Positions 1-6,061 of a DNA stretch of 11,173 nucleotides are shown here, one piece after another (the first letter of the stretch is position 1; each line of letters begins with the position of its first letter). Origin of the DNA: Erysipelotrichaceae bacterium UBA3379 (lineage in GTDB: Bacteria; Bacillota_I; Bacilli_A; Erysipelotrichales; Coprobacillaceae). A program made the position numbers and the translations under genes. The stretch spans positions 1 through 11,173 of the forward strand of contig DEPZ01000043.1 of the NCBI GenBank assembly GCA_002359025.1, given 5' to 3'. The notes beneath the pieces are model-generated. The model did no database searches. It saw only the letters and a list, made by a program, of their open reading frames with translations, and was not told where the DNA came from.

Positions 1-16
1 TAGGGAGACCTACTGT

Positions 17-421
17 TTATTTTATTAACTTTTCATAGATAGCATCAAGATCCACTTCTTGACTACGATCAGTATATTGAGGATTGAAACCTTCCTCTTT
101 TTGATATCTAGGAATAATATGAATATGGAAGTGGTGAACAGTTTGCCCAGCAACTTCATTCATATTTGTAATAATATTAAAACCTTGAGCACCTAATTTT
201 TCTTGAAGTAATCTTGCAATATTTTGAGAAATTCTCATCATATGTGAAAGTGTTGTTCCATCAACTTCTAAGAAATTTTGAAAATGTTGTTTTGGAATGA
301 CGAGTGTGTGACCATCAGTTGTTTGAGATAAATCTAAAAAAGCTAAACACACTTCATCTTCATAAACAATTTTTCCAGGAATTTCATGATTAGCGATTTT
401 ACAAAAAATACAATTTTCCAT
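17..421 (-). CDS. HIT family (histidine triad) nucleotide hydrolase
   Basis: A 134-residue cytoplasmic protein of the histidine-triad superfamily, whose members hydrolyse the phosphoramidate or phosphate link of purine nucleotide conjugates such as AMP-lysine; the exact substrate cannot be told from sequence. The triad H97-F-H99-I-H101 is intact, with H99 the expected nucleophile. A CxxC pair (C4, C7) with H46 and H97 matches the zinc site of zinc-bearing HIT proteins. The length is normal for the family. I start it at the ATG at 421. An in-frame ATG at 439 exists, but the GGAGGG ribosome site (428-433) lies between the two and serves only the downstream one. It follows the terminator of the two PrsA-like genes by about 30 bases, so it has either read-through or a promoter compressed into that gap. 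A similar prsA/hit neighbourhood is known from Bacillus. Confidence 0.93.
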   Translation of the reverse strand: MENCIFCKIANHEIPGKIVYEDEVCLAFLDLSQTTDGHTLVIPKQHFQNFLEVDGTTLSHMMRISQNIARLLQEKLGAQGFNIITNMNEVAGQTVHHFHIHIIPRYQKEEGFNPQYTDRSQEVDLDAIYEKLIK

Positions 422-427
422 ACATAA

Positions 428-433
428 CCCTCC
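428..433 (-). promoter_or_regulatory. Ribosome binding site deciding the HIT start
   Basis: GGAGGG on the minus strand, six bases before the ATG at 421. It overlaps the region just after the other in-frame ATG at 439, so it argues for the shorter 134-residue protein beginning MENCIFCKI. Confidence 0.75.
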
Positions 434-451
434 ATACATTTATTTTACATC

Positions 452-479
452 AAAAAAAGAATAAGGGAAACCCTTATTC
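452..479 (-). terminator. Intrinsic terminator of the PrsA-like lipoprotein operon
   Basis: A perfect 9-bp stem (459-467 with 471-479, GAATAAGGG/CCCTTATTC) with a 3-base loop. On the minus strand it is followed by seven T (458-452). The stop codon and last sense codon of the upstream lipoprotein gene form part of the stem. Confidence 0.88.
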
Positions 480-1331
480 AATATAATCACTAGAAATATT
501 TTTAATTCCTTCTTTAATTTTAGAATCATGAACTTCAAATTCATATTTTGATAAATAATGACCTTCAATATCAGTTTGGGCTTCAGTATCAGATGCAATT
601 GTTGTTTTGATATTATCTGTATTTTTATGATCTGTATCATAAAGATAAATGATTGCATATTGTTCATCAGCTAATTTGATAGCTTCTTTATAAATACCAT
701 CTTTTTTAACTTGAGATAAATCTTTTAAAGCTTTTTTGAGATTATCATCTAATGTAGAATTTTTAGTTACCATACCTGCATCTTCTGCATCACTACCATA
801 TTCTTCCATTTTCTTATCAAAATCTTCTTCGCTTTTGATTTCTTTAATGATTGATAATGCTGTTGATTCTTTATCAACGACAATCTTTTTAAAACTTGTC
901 ACTTGATATTCTTCGATAAGTTTATCAAGATTTTCATCAATATATTTCTTGACTAATAATTCACGTTTAACAGTTGGAATAATTTCATTATTGATAAAAT
1001 CATCTTTAGAACTATATCCACTGTTTTTTGCATAATCTTCTAAACTTCCATTTGCATATTTTGCATATTCTTCTTCTTTTTCTTTAACTGCTTTATCAAT
1101 AGCATCTTGATCTGTTAATTCTTTATCAGCAATGGATAATAAAGCTTCATTTAAGACTTCATTAGCACCATAATTATCTAGAAGGTATTCAAAATAATCT
1201 TGTTTTGTGATTTTGATATCATCACTACTTGCGATTGTCTTTGTGTCATCAGTGACTTTAACATCATAATTTTGATTTGAACAACCAGTTAATAATCCTA
1301 AGCAAAGAAGTGCCATAACTAATTTTTTCAT
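474..1331 (-). CDS. PrsA/SurA-like lipoprotein with a highly diverged parvulin domain
   Basis: A 285-residue predicted lipoprotein, exported and lipid-anchored on the outer face of the membrane. The signal peptide has a lipobox L-T-G-C with the lipidated cysteine at residue 17. Residues about 30-140 are a charged helical region of the SurA/PrsA N-terminal chaperone type. Residues about 143-234 can be laid over a parvulin (PpiC) domain, including a D/A-rich segment and a final 'YAIIYLYDTD' strand, but the conserved histidines and the GGDLG-type motif are absent. Any role is more likely chaperone-like holding of secreted proteins than proline isomerisation (inference). Its start overlaps the stop of the upstream PrsA-like gene by one base (TAATG), with a GAGGAGG ribosome site inside that gene, so the two are probably translationally coupled. 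The pair looks like a tandem duplication followed by divergence. The fold assignment is less certain than for the neighbour. Confidence 0.8.
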   Translation of the reverse strand: MKKLVMALLCLGLLTGCSNQNYDVKVTDDTKTIASSDDIKITKQDYFEYLLDNYGANEVLNEALLSIADKELTDQDAIDKAVKEKEEEYAKYANGSLEDYAKNSGYSSKDDFINNEIIPTVKRELLVKKYIDENLDKLIEEYQVTSFKKIVVDKESTALSIIKEIKSEEDFDKKMEEYGSDAEDAGMVTKNSTLDDNLKKALKDLSQVKKDGIYKEAIKLADEQYAIIYLYDTDHKNTDNIKTTIASDTEAQTDIEGHYLSKYEFEVHDSKIKEGIKNISSDYIE

Positions 1332-2302
1332 TATTCATTTCCTCCTCTTGCTTCATCTCTTGCTTTTAAAGCATCATCAATAATTTTATTGATTTGTTTT
1401 TCGAAAGTTTCATCATCATATGAAAATTCATATGTTTGGAAAGCAAGATAAGACATATATTGATCATATGCAAGTAAAGGAGAATCAATATCGATATTCT
1501 TTAATTCATTTTTGATTGTTTCTTTGTCATTACCTGTACATTTTAAAATATAATATCCATCAGTTCCTTTAATTGGTTCACTGATTTCATTTGTCTTTAA
1601 TGCTAATGCTTTATCTAAAACATCACTACCATAAGTTGTAGCTAATGCAGAAGATGTATCTACAATACCAATATTTCCTTTTGCTGAAGCAGAATCATCA
1701 TCAGAATAATCACTAGCAATATCTTCAAATGATTTATCAGTCTTTAATAAAGATTTAACCTCATCTAATTTTTCTTGTTCTTGATCTGTTGGATTTTCAA
1801 CATCACTCATAGAAACTTTGATTAAACTCATATAACGAGGACTTGCATATTGATAATAGTCATCAAAAACTTCATCAAAATTATCTTTAACATATTTCTT
1901 TAAAAATTCAGCACGTTGTAAAGAATAGATGATATCTTGTTTATAATCATCCATATTTTTGTATCCAGCTGAAGCTAAAGTACTTTCTAATTGTGTATCA
2001 GCTTCATCTCCATATTGATTATCATAAGTCGTTTCAATATTTTCTATCATTTCATTTGTATTTTCTTTCATATCAGAAGTTACGGGGAATTTTTCATTAA
2101 CAAGCTGATCAAGCACAAACGTAAAAGAAGCACCTTGACTACCAGCAACAGTTGAAAGGTTTTTATAGACATCATCTGCAGTAATGTTTTTTCCTTGAAT
2201 TGAAGCAATAACATCTTTACCATCATCTTGTACTTTGGATTGGCAGCCACTTAATACGAGTAAGCCTGCTACAGCAAACCCTAAAAGTTGTTTTCTTTTC
2301 AT
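1331..2302 (-). CDS. PrsA-like foldase lipoprotein (parvulin-type peptidyl-prolyl isomerase family)
   Basis: A 323-residue lipoprotein of the PrsA/SurA type, which helps secreted proteins fold after they cross the membrane. The lipobox L-S-G-C puts the lipid-carrying cysteine at residue 20. A helical N-terminal chaperone part (about 30-150) is followed by a parvulin domain at about 155-257. Landmarks are 'SFEDIASDYSDDDSASAKG' (191-209), 'NIG' (210-212), 'LALKTNEISEPIKGTDGYYI' (233-252), and a C-terminal helix that rejoins the chaperone part. The two histidines that family members use in the active site appear replaced: the SHILV position reads S-L-I-K-V (Leu160) and the GYHI position reads GYYI (Tyr251). 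Isomerase activity may therefore be weak or lost. The ribosome site AAGGAGGG (2307-2314) and a sigma-A promoter (2330-2357) precede it. It is first gene of a two-gene operon with the smaller lipoprotein. Confidence 0.88.
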   Translation of the reverse strand: MKRKQLLGFAVAGLLVLSGCQSKVQDDGKDVIASIQGKNITADDVYKNLSTVAGSQGASFTFVLDQLVNEKFPVTSDMKENTNEMIENIETTYDNQYGDEADTQLESTLASAGYKNMDDYKQDIIYSLQRAEFLKKYVKDNFDEVFDDYYQYASPRYMSLIKVSMSDVENPTDQEQEKLDEVKSLLKTDKSFEDIASDYSDDDSASAKGNIGIVDTSSALATTYGSDVLDKALALKTNEISEPIKGTDGYYILKCTGNDKETIKNELKNIDIDSPLLAYDQYMSYLAFQTYEFSYDDETFEKQINKIIDDALKARDEARGGNE

Positions 2303-2329
2303 ATAACCCTCCTTGATTTAAACACTATA

Positions 2330-2357
2330 ATTATACACGATATCGAGATTTTTTCAA
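2330..2357 (-). promoter_or_regulatory. Sigma-A promoter for the PrsA-like operon
   Basis: On the minus strand, a -35 box TTGAAA (2357-2352) and -10 box TATAAT (2335-2330) are separated by 16 bases. They lie about 28 bases ahead of the start codon at 2302. The spacer contains the self-complementary octamer CGATATCG, which may be chance. Confidence 0.75.
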
Positions 2358-2425
2358 CAAATCTAGGCTATTACACAAAATTTCATATGAATTTACCATA
2401 ATATATAGTGTGCATAGCTGAAATC

Positions 2426-2455
2426 TTGAAATAAAGGCAAATTTATGATTATACT
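2426..2455 (+). promoter_or_regulatory. Promoter for the YjcZ-like micro-gene
   Basis: A -35 box TTGAAA (2426-2431), an 18-base spacer and a -10 box TATACT (2450-2455). The predicted transcript starts near 2462, just ahead of the ribosome site at 2471. The form is that of the housekeeping sigma factor. I see no good sporulation-sigma alternative. Confidence 0.6.
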
Positions 2456-2485
2456 CATCAAATTTTGTATAAAGGAGGTTTTTGT

Positions 2486-2563
2486 ATGTTAGCACATCAA
2501 GGGTCATTTACTCTTATTTTGGTATTGTTTATTTTGCTCGTGATTATTTGTGGAATTTGTTAG
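2486..2563 (+). CDS. YjcZ-like micro-protein (25 aa, single membrane helix)
   Basis: A 25-codon gene: a short polar start (M-L-A-H-Q-G-S) followed by one continuous hydrophobic helix rich in Ile, Leu and Val, with the segment 'FTLILVLFILLVIICGIC' at 8-25. This matches the YjcZ/YjcZ_2 type of tiny sporulation-associated proteins, which have a glycine-containing head followed by 'FALIVVLFILLIIIG'. Reality is supported by a complete expression setting: promoter at 2426-2455, a full AAAGGAGG site (2471-2478) seven bases before the ATG, and a terminator (2569-2600) six bases after the stop. It stands alone between the divergent PrsA-like operon and the suf operon. No molecular function is established for these peptides as far as I know; a membrane role during sporulation is inference. 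Two cysteines (residues 22 and 25) at the C-terminus are unusual for the family. Confidence 0.8.
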   Translation: MLAHQGSFTLILVLFILLVIICGIC

Positions 2564-2568
2564 TAAGA

Positions 2569-2600
2569 AAGCTCTATAGAAAATTCTATAGAGTTTTTTT
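2569..2600 (+). terminator. Intrinsic terminator after the YjcZ-like gene
   Basis: A 10-bp perfect stem (2572-2581 with 2584-2593, CTCTATAGAA/TTCTATAGAG), effectively 8 bp with a 6-base loop, followed by seven T (2594-2600). It separates the micro-gene from the suf promoter 43 bases further on. Confidence 0.87.
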
Positions 2601-2620
2601 ATAAAAAATAAAAAAGTGTG

Positions 2621-2635
2621 GATAATTTTATTATC
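2621..2635. repeat. Inverted repeat just upstream of the suf promoter
   Basis: GATAAT-TTT-ATTATC is a perfect 6-bp inverted repeat with a 3-base centre. It ends seven bases before the -35 box of the suf operon. It could be an operator for an iron or redox regulator, but such short A/T repeats arise easily by chance here. Confidence 0.3.
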
Positions 2636-2642
2636 GTATTAC

Positions 2643-2671
2643 TTGTCAATAATGTGAAAAATACGTAAAAT
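2643..2671 (+). promoter_or_regulatory. Sigma-A promoter of the suf operon
   Basis: A -35 box TTGTCA (2643-2648) and a -10 box TAAAAT (2666-2671) with the ideal 17-base spacer. Transcription would begin about 18 bases before the sufC start codon, leaving just room for the AAAGGGG ribosome site (2681-2687). The short leader leaves no space for a riboswitch. Confidence 0.75.
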
Positions 2672-2695
2672 ATAAATTCGAAAGGGGCGTGCTTT

Positions 2696-3502
2696 ATGTC
2701 AACTTTAAGTATTAAAGATTTACACGTTGAAGTAGGAGAAAAAGAAATTTTAAAAGGAATTAATTTAGAAGTTAAAACAGGAGAAATTCATGCAATAATG
2801 GGTCCTAATGGTAACGGAAAATCAACTTTGTTATCAGCAATTATGGGACACCCAAAATATAAAGTCACTCAGGGAAGTATTGAGCTTGATGGTCAAGATG
2901 TTTTAAGTATGTCAGTTGATGCTAGATCAAGAGCAGGATTGTTTTTAGGTATGCAATATCCTCAAGAAATCCCTGGGGTTACAAACTCAGATTTTTTGAA
3001 AGCTGCGATGAATGCAAGAAGAGAAGATCCAATCTCTCTATTTAAGTTCATTCGTACTTTAGATAAAAATATAGAAGAGCTTGATATGGATGAAAATTTG
3101 GCTCATCGTTATTTAAATGAAGGTTTCTCTGGAGGAGAAAAGAAAAGAAATGAAATATTGCAAATGAAGCTATTGGAGCCTAAATTTGCATTATTAGATG
3201 AAATAGATTCTGGATTAGATGTTGATGCATTACGTGTTGTTAGTGACGCTATTAACTCAATGCGTAGTGATGATTTTGCATGTGTCATGGTATCACACTA
3301 TGAAAGATTATTTGAACTTGTAAAACCAACTCATGTTCATGTCTTAGTCAAAGGACAAATTGTTATGAGTGGAGGATATGAACTTGTTGAAAAGATAGAT
3401 AGAGAAGGTTATGAATGGATTAAAGAATTAGGTATTGAATTAGAAGAGGAAGAAAGAAAACCAATTATCCTAGAAGCTTGTGGGAAAAAGGAAGTTCAAT
3501 AA
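2696..3502 (+). CDS. sufC: SufC, ABC-type ATPase of the iron-sulfur cluster scaffold
   Basis: A 268-residue cytoplasmic ABC ATPase that binds SufB and SufD and drives the conformational change needed to assemble Fe-S clusters; it is not a transporter. All nucleotide-binding motifs are present: Walker A GPNGNGKST (36-44), Q-loop Q87 in a 'MQYPQEIPG' context characteristic of SufC, signature FSGGEKKR (144-151), Walker B FALLDEID (164-171), D-loop SGLD (172-175) and H-loop H201. It is slightly longer than most SufC proteins because of an acidic C-terminal tail ending in CGKKEVQ. It is first in the sufCDSUB operon and is preceded by a promoter at 2643-2671. Its stop codon overlaps the sufD start by one base (TAATG), which favours coupled translation of the two partners. 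Confidence 0.98.
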   Translation: MSTLSIKDLHVEVGEKEILKGINLEVKTGEIHAIMGPNGNGKSTLLSAIMGHPKYKVTQGSIELDGQDVLSMSVDARSRAGLFLGMQYPQEIPGVTNSDFLKAAMNARREDPISLFKFIRTLDKNIEELDMDENLAHRYLNEGFSGGEKKRNEILQMKLLEPKFALLDEIDSGLDVDALRVVSDAINSMRSDDFACVMVSHYERLFELVKPTHVHVLVKGQIVMSGGYELVEKIDREGYEWIKELGIELEEEERKPIILEACGKKEVQ

Positions 3503-4407
3503 TGAAATCTTATCAACCAAGTTGTACTTACTATTGTGTTATTCATAATGGTCAGTGCGTTGATTTCCATTTACCTGATCACATTCTTTACCAAGATGAC
3601 AAGTTTGTCTTTTCAAACAAAGAATCTTTGGAAGTTCAATTCATATATCTTCTTGATGAAAATCAAGAAATGAAAATTCAATATCATGTACAACCAAGAG
3701 TACAAGTCGATATTATTGAAACAAAATATTTCCATCAAAATAGTACATTTACAAAAGTGATGAATATTGATCATGATGCTATTGTACATATCTTTAGTGA
3801 AAACGATTGTGAAAATAAAGAGAAAGTGAATTGTTATGAAGAAGTTCACTTACAAAACAATGCAATATGTCAGGTTGGATATGCTGAATTATCTGATGGA
3901 AGTTTTGAAGCAAAATATCAATATTATTTAGATGGTGAAGGAGCCAATGCAAAAGTGAGAATGGCTATACTATCTAAAGAAGATGAAAGAAAAAATTATG
4001 AAGTATCAATTACACATAATAAACCTCATACATATGGACAAATGGATAACTATGGGGTGGTAAAAGACAGAGGAAGACTGACTATTGATGGTATTGGAAC
4101 AATTACCAAAGGTCAACATGGTGCTTCAAGTCATCAGACAAATAAAATTATGGTATTTGATTCTGAGTGTATAGCTTCAGCAAATCCTTATCTGTATATT
4201 GATGAATATGATGTCAAAGCATCACATGCTGCTGGAGTAGGGAAGATGGATGAAGAACATCTTTATTATTTGCAAAGTCGTGGATTAACAAAAACACAAG
4301 CGATGCATTTAATTACATATGGATATTTAAAACCAGTTATTGAAGTTGTTGATAATGAAATGATCAAAGAAAGATTTGAACAAGCATTATCAAAGGTAGG
4401 TGCTTAA
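3502..4407 (+). CDS. sufD: SufD, scaffold subunit of the SufBCD complex (short form)
   Basis: A beta-helical scaffold protein that pairs with SufB and is needed for iron entry during Fe-S cluster building. The start is the ATG overlapping the sufC stop, with AAGGAAG at 3488-3494; an in-frame ATG at 3478 lies inside sufC and lacks this site. The family core is clear: 'GQHGASSHQTNKIMVFDSEC' (204-223), 'YDVKASHAAGVGKMDEEHLY' (236-255) and 'SRGLTKTQAM' (259-268). H242 in the S-H-A-A segment appears to match the histidine reported as important in E. coli SufD (His360). The protein has 301 residues, against roughly 420-440 in E. coli and Bacillus. The helical N-terminal domain is missing and the beta-helix starts almost at once. 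No frameshift is visible upstream because sufC occupies that DNA, so the short form looks native. Confidence 0.94.
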   Translation: MKSYQPSCTYYCVIHNGQCVDFHLPDHILYQDDKFVFSNKESLEVQFIYLLDENQEMKIQYHVQPRVQVDIIETKYFHQNSTFTKVMNIDHDAIVHIFSENDCENKEKVNCYEEVHLQNNAICQVGYAELSDGSFEAKYQYYLDGEGANAKVRMAILSKEDERKNYEVSITHNKPHTYGQMDNYGVVKDRGRLTIDGIGTITKGQHGASSHQTNKIMVFDSECIASANPYLYIDEYDVKASHAAGVGKMDEEHLYYLQSRGLTKTQAMHLITYGYLKPVIEVVDNEMIKERFEQALSKVGA

Positions 4408-4408
4408 T

Positions 4409-5638
4409 ATGTTTGATGCCAAACGTATAAGAAAAGATTTTCCTATGTTAAATGGCAAAACAATGCAAAATAAACCATTGATTTATTTTGATAATGGAGC
4501 AACAACATTAAAACCTCAACCAGTAATTGATGCTGTTTGTGATTATTTAACAAACTATTCAGGAAATGCTCATAGAGGTGATTATGACTTATCTCATGAA
4601 GTTGATGAAAAGTATGAACAAGCACGAGAGATTGTTAGACGCTTTATTCATGCAAAAAAGGTAGAAGAAATTGTTTTTACATCTGGTTCTACAGATTCAC
4701 TGAATTTAGTCGCAAATGGTTATGGTAAAACACATCTTTCTAAGGGAGATGAAATTCTAATTACGCTTGCAGAACATGCAAGTAATACACTTCCATGGTT
4801 TGATGTAGCCAGTCAAACGGGAGCAGTTGTCAATTATATCGATTTGGATGAAGAAGGAAAATTAACATTAGAGAATGTTAAAAAGGCGATTACAGATCAT
4901 ACAAAAATAATTGCAGTTGCTCAAGTGACAAATGTTCTAGGTTTTGAAGCGCCAATGAAAGAAATTTGTCAATATGCACATGAAAAAGGAATCGTTGTTA
5001 TTGTTGATGGAGCGCAAAGCGTTCCACATATACCTACAGATGTCCAAGATACAGATGTTGATTTCTTAGTCTTTTCAGGGCATAAAATGTGTGGGCCTAC
5101 TGGTATTGGTGTGTTATATGGCAAATATGATTTGTTGAAGGAAATGAAGCCAACAAGACTAGGAGGAGGCTCTAACTCACGTTATAATAGCTGTGGAGTG
5201 GTCACTTTAAAAAATCCTCCTTATCGTTTTGAAGCAGGAACACCTCATATTGAAGGGGCTATTGGACTTGGAGCGGCTTTAGAATATTTAATGAATATTG
5301 GTATGGACAATATTCATCAATACGAATTAGAATTAAGAGATTATTGCATTTCAAAAATGAAAGAATTAGATAATCTTGAAATTTATAATGAACATTCTAA
5401 AGGAGCTATTGCTTTTAATATCAAAGGTGTCTTTTCACAAGATGCAGCAAGCTTATTTAATACTTATGGAATTGCTGTAAGATCAGGACAACATTGTGCT
5501 AAAATTTTAGATGAGTTTTTACATGTTCATTCTACTTTACGCGTATCATTTTATTTCTATAACACAAAAGAAGAAATTGATACATTTATTGAAGCATGTA
5601 AGAAAGGAGATGACTTTTTAGATGCGTTCTTTGGATGA
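4409..5638 (+). CDS. sufS: SufS, group II cysteine desulfurase
   Basis: A 409-residue PLP enzyme that takes sulfur from L-cysteine, leaving alanine, and holds it as a persulfide for transfer to SufU. Visible key residues: H123 (AEHASN) that stacks on the cofactor, D200 and Q203 (VDGAQS), the PLP lysine K226 (SGHKMCGPTG), R358 (VRSG) and the persulfide cysteine C363 (RSGQHCAK). The RSGxHCA context places it with SufS-type rather than IscS-type enzymes. Length is standard. The ATG at 4409 is preferred over an in-frame GTG at 4400, because AAAGGTAGG (4392-4400) lies eight bases before the ATG. It starts one base after the sufD stop, and its end overlaps sufU by 17 bases. Confidence 0.97.
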   Translation: MFDAKRIRKDFPMLNGKTMQNKPLIYFDNGATTLKPQPVIDAVCDYLTNYSGNAHRGDYDLSHEVDEKYEQAREIVRRFIHAKKVEEIVFTSGSTDSLNLVANGYGKTHLSKGDEILITLAEHASNTLPWFDVASQTGAVVNYIDLDEEGKLTLENVKKAITDHTKIIAVAQVTNVLGFEAPMKEICQYAHEKGIVVIVDGAQSVPHIPTDVQDTDVDFLVFSGHKMCGPTGIGVLYGKYDLLKEMKPTRLGGGSNSRYNSCGVVTLKNPPYRFEAGTPHIEGAIGLGAALEYLMNIGMDNIHQYELELRDYCISKMKELDNLEIYNEHSKGAIAFNIKGVFSQDAASLFNTYGIAVRSGQHCAKILDEFLHVHSTLRVSFYFYNTKEEIDTFIEACKKGDDFLDAFFG

Positions 5639-6059
5639 TCCTCAATTATTAAGAGAAATTATTATGGATCATTATCAAAATCCTCGTCATAGGGGTCTCG
5701 TTGATGATGATTCTTATTCTAAAGTCAATATGAATTCAGATACGTGTATTGATGATCTAGATATTCAAGTTAAATTTGATGGTGATAAAATTGCAGATGT
5801 AAGATATGATGGTGAAGCTTGTGCGATTTGTACATCATCAACATCAATCATGACTGAACTTGTTATTGGTAAAACAAAAAAAGAAGCAATGGAAATTATC
5901 GACAATTATATGAATATGATTTATGAAAGAGATTATGATGAAGATATGTTAGAAGAAGCCATTGCATTTAAAAATACACATAAACAAGCCAATCGTATCA
6001 AGTGTGCGACACTTGGATGGAATGGTCTTGTTAAATTAATAGAAGAAAGTGAGGAATAG
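5622..6059 (+). CDS. sufU: SufU, zinc-dependent sulfur acceptor for SufS
   Basis: A 145-residue IscU-fold protein. In Firmicutes it receives sulfur from SufS rather than acting as the cluster scaffold. The zinc site is visible: C42 and D44 (DTCIDD), C67 (GEACAIC) and C128 (RIKCATLGW), in the same spacing as B. subtilis SufU C41/D43/C66/C128. The insertion of about 20 residues between the second and third cysteines, typical of SufU and absent from IscU, is present. An extra cysteine (C70) sits three residues after C67, where B. subtilis has serine. The gene starts inside the end of sufS, with AAAGGAGA at 5603-5610. It ends two bases before sufB. Confidence 0.96.
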   Translation: MRSLDDPQLLREIIMDHYQNPRHRGLVDDDSYSKVNMNSDTCIDDLDIQVKFDGDKIADVRYDGEACAICTSSTSIMTELVIGKTKKEAMEIIDNYMNMIYERDYDEDMLEEAIAFKNTHKQANRIKCATLGWNGLVKLIEESEE

Positions 6060-6061
6060 AC

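Noticed and set aside
440..667. Open frame of 75 codons on the minus strand over the end of the small lipoprotein gene
   Set aside because: It is an out-of-frame shadow of the lipoprotein and runs through its terminator; its composition is only Ile, Leu and Lys runs with no ribosome site.
2375..2468. Nine-base inverted repeat ACAAAATTT/AAATTTTGT around the YjcZ-like promoter
   Set aside because: Pure A/T arms about 76 bases apart in an AT-rich region; expected by chance and not placed like an operator or riboswitch.
2303..2695. Riboswitch or T-box leader ahead of prsA-like or sufC genes
   Set aside because: The predicted transcript starts leave leaders of only about 20 bases; no conserved riboswitch structure is visible.
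3613..3849. Minus-strand open frame of 78 codons inside sufD
   Set aside because: Antisense shadow of sufD; it is hydrophobic only because it reads the complement of charged codons, and it has no promoter or ribosome site.
4443..4625. Minus-strand open frame of 60 codons inside sufS
   Set aside because: Antisense to a strongly conserved enzyme; no start signal and no recognisable protein.
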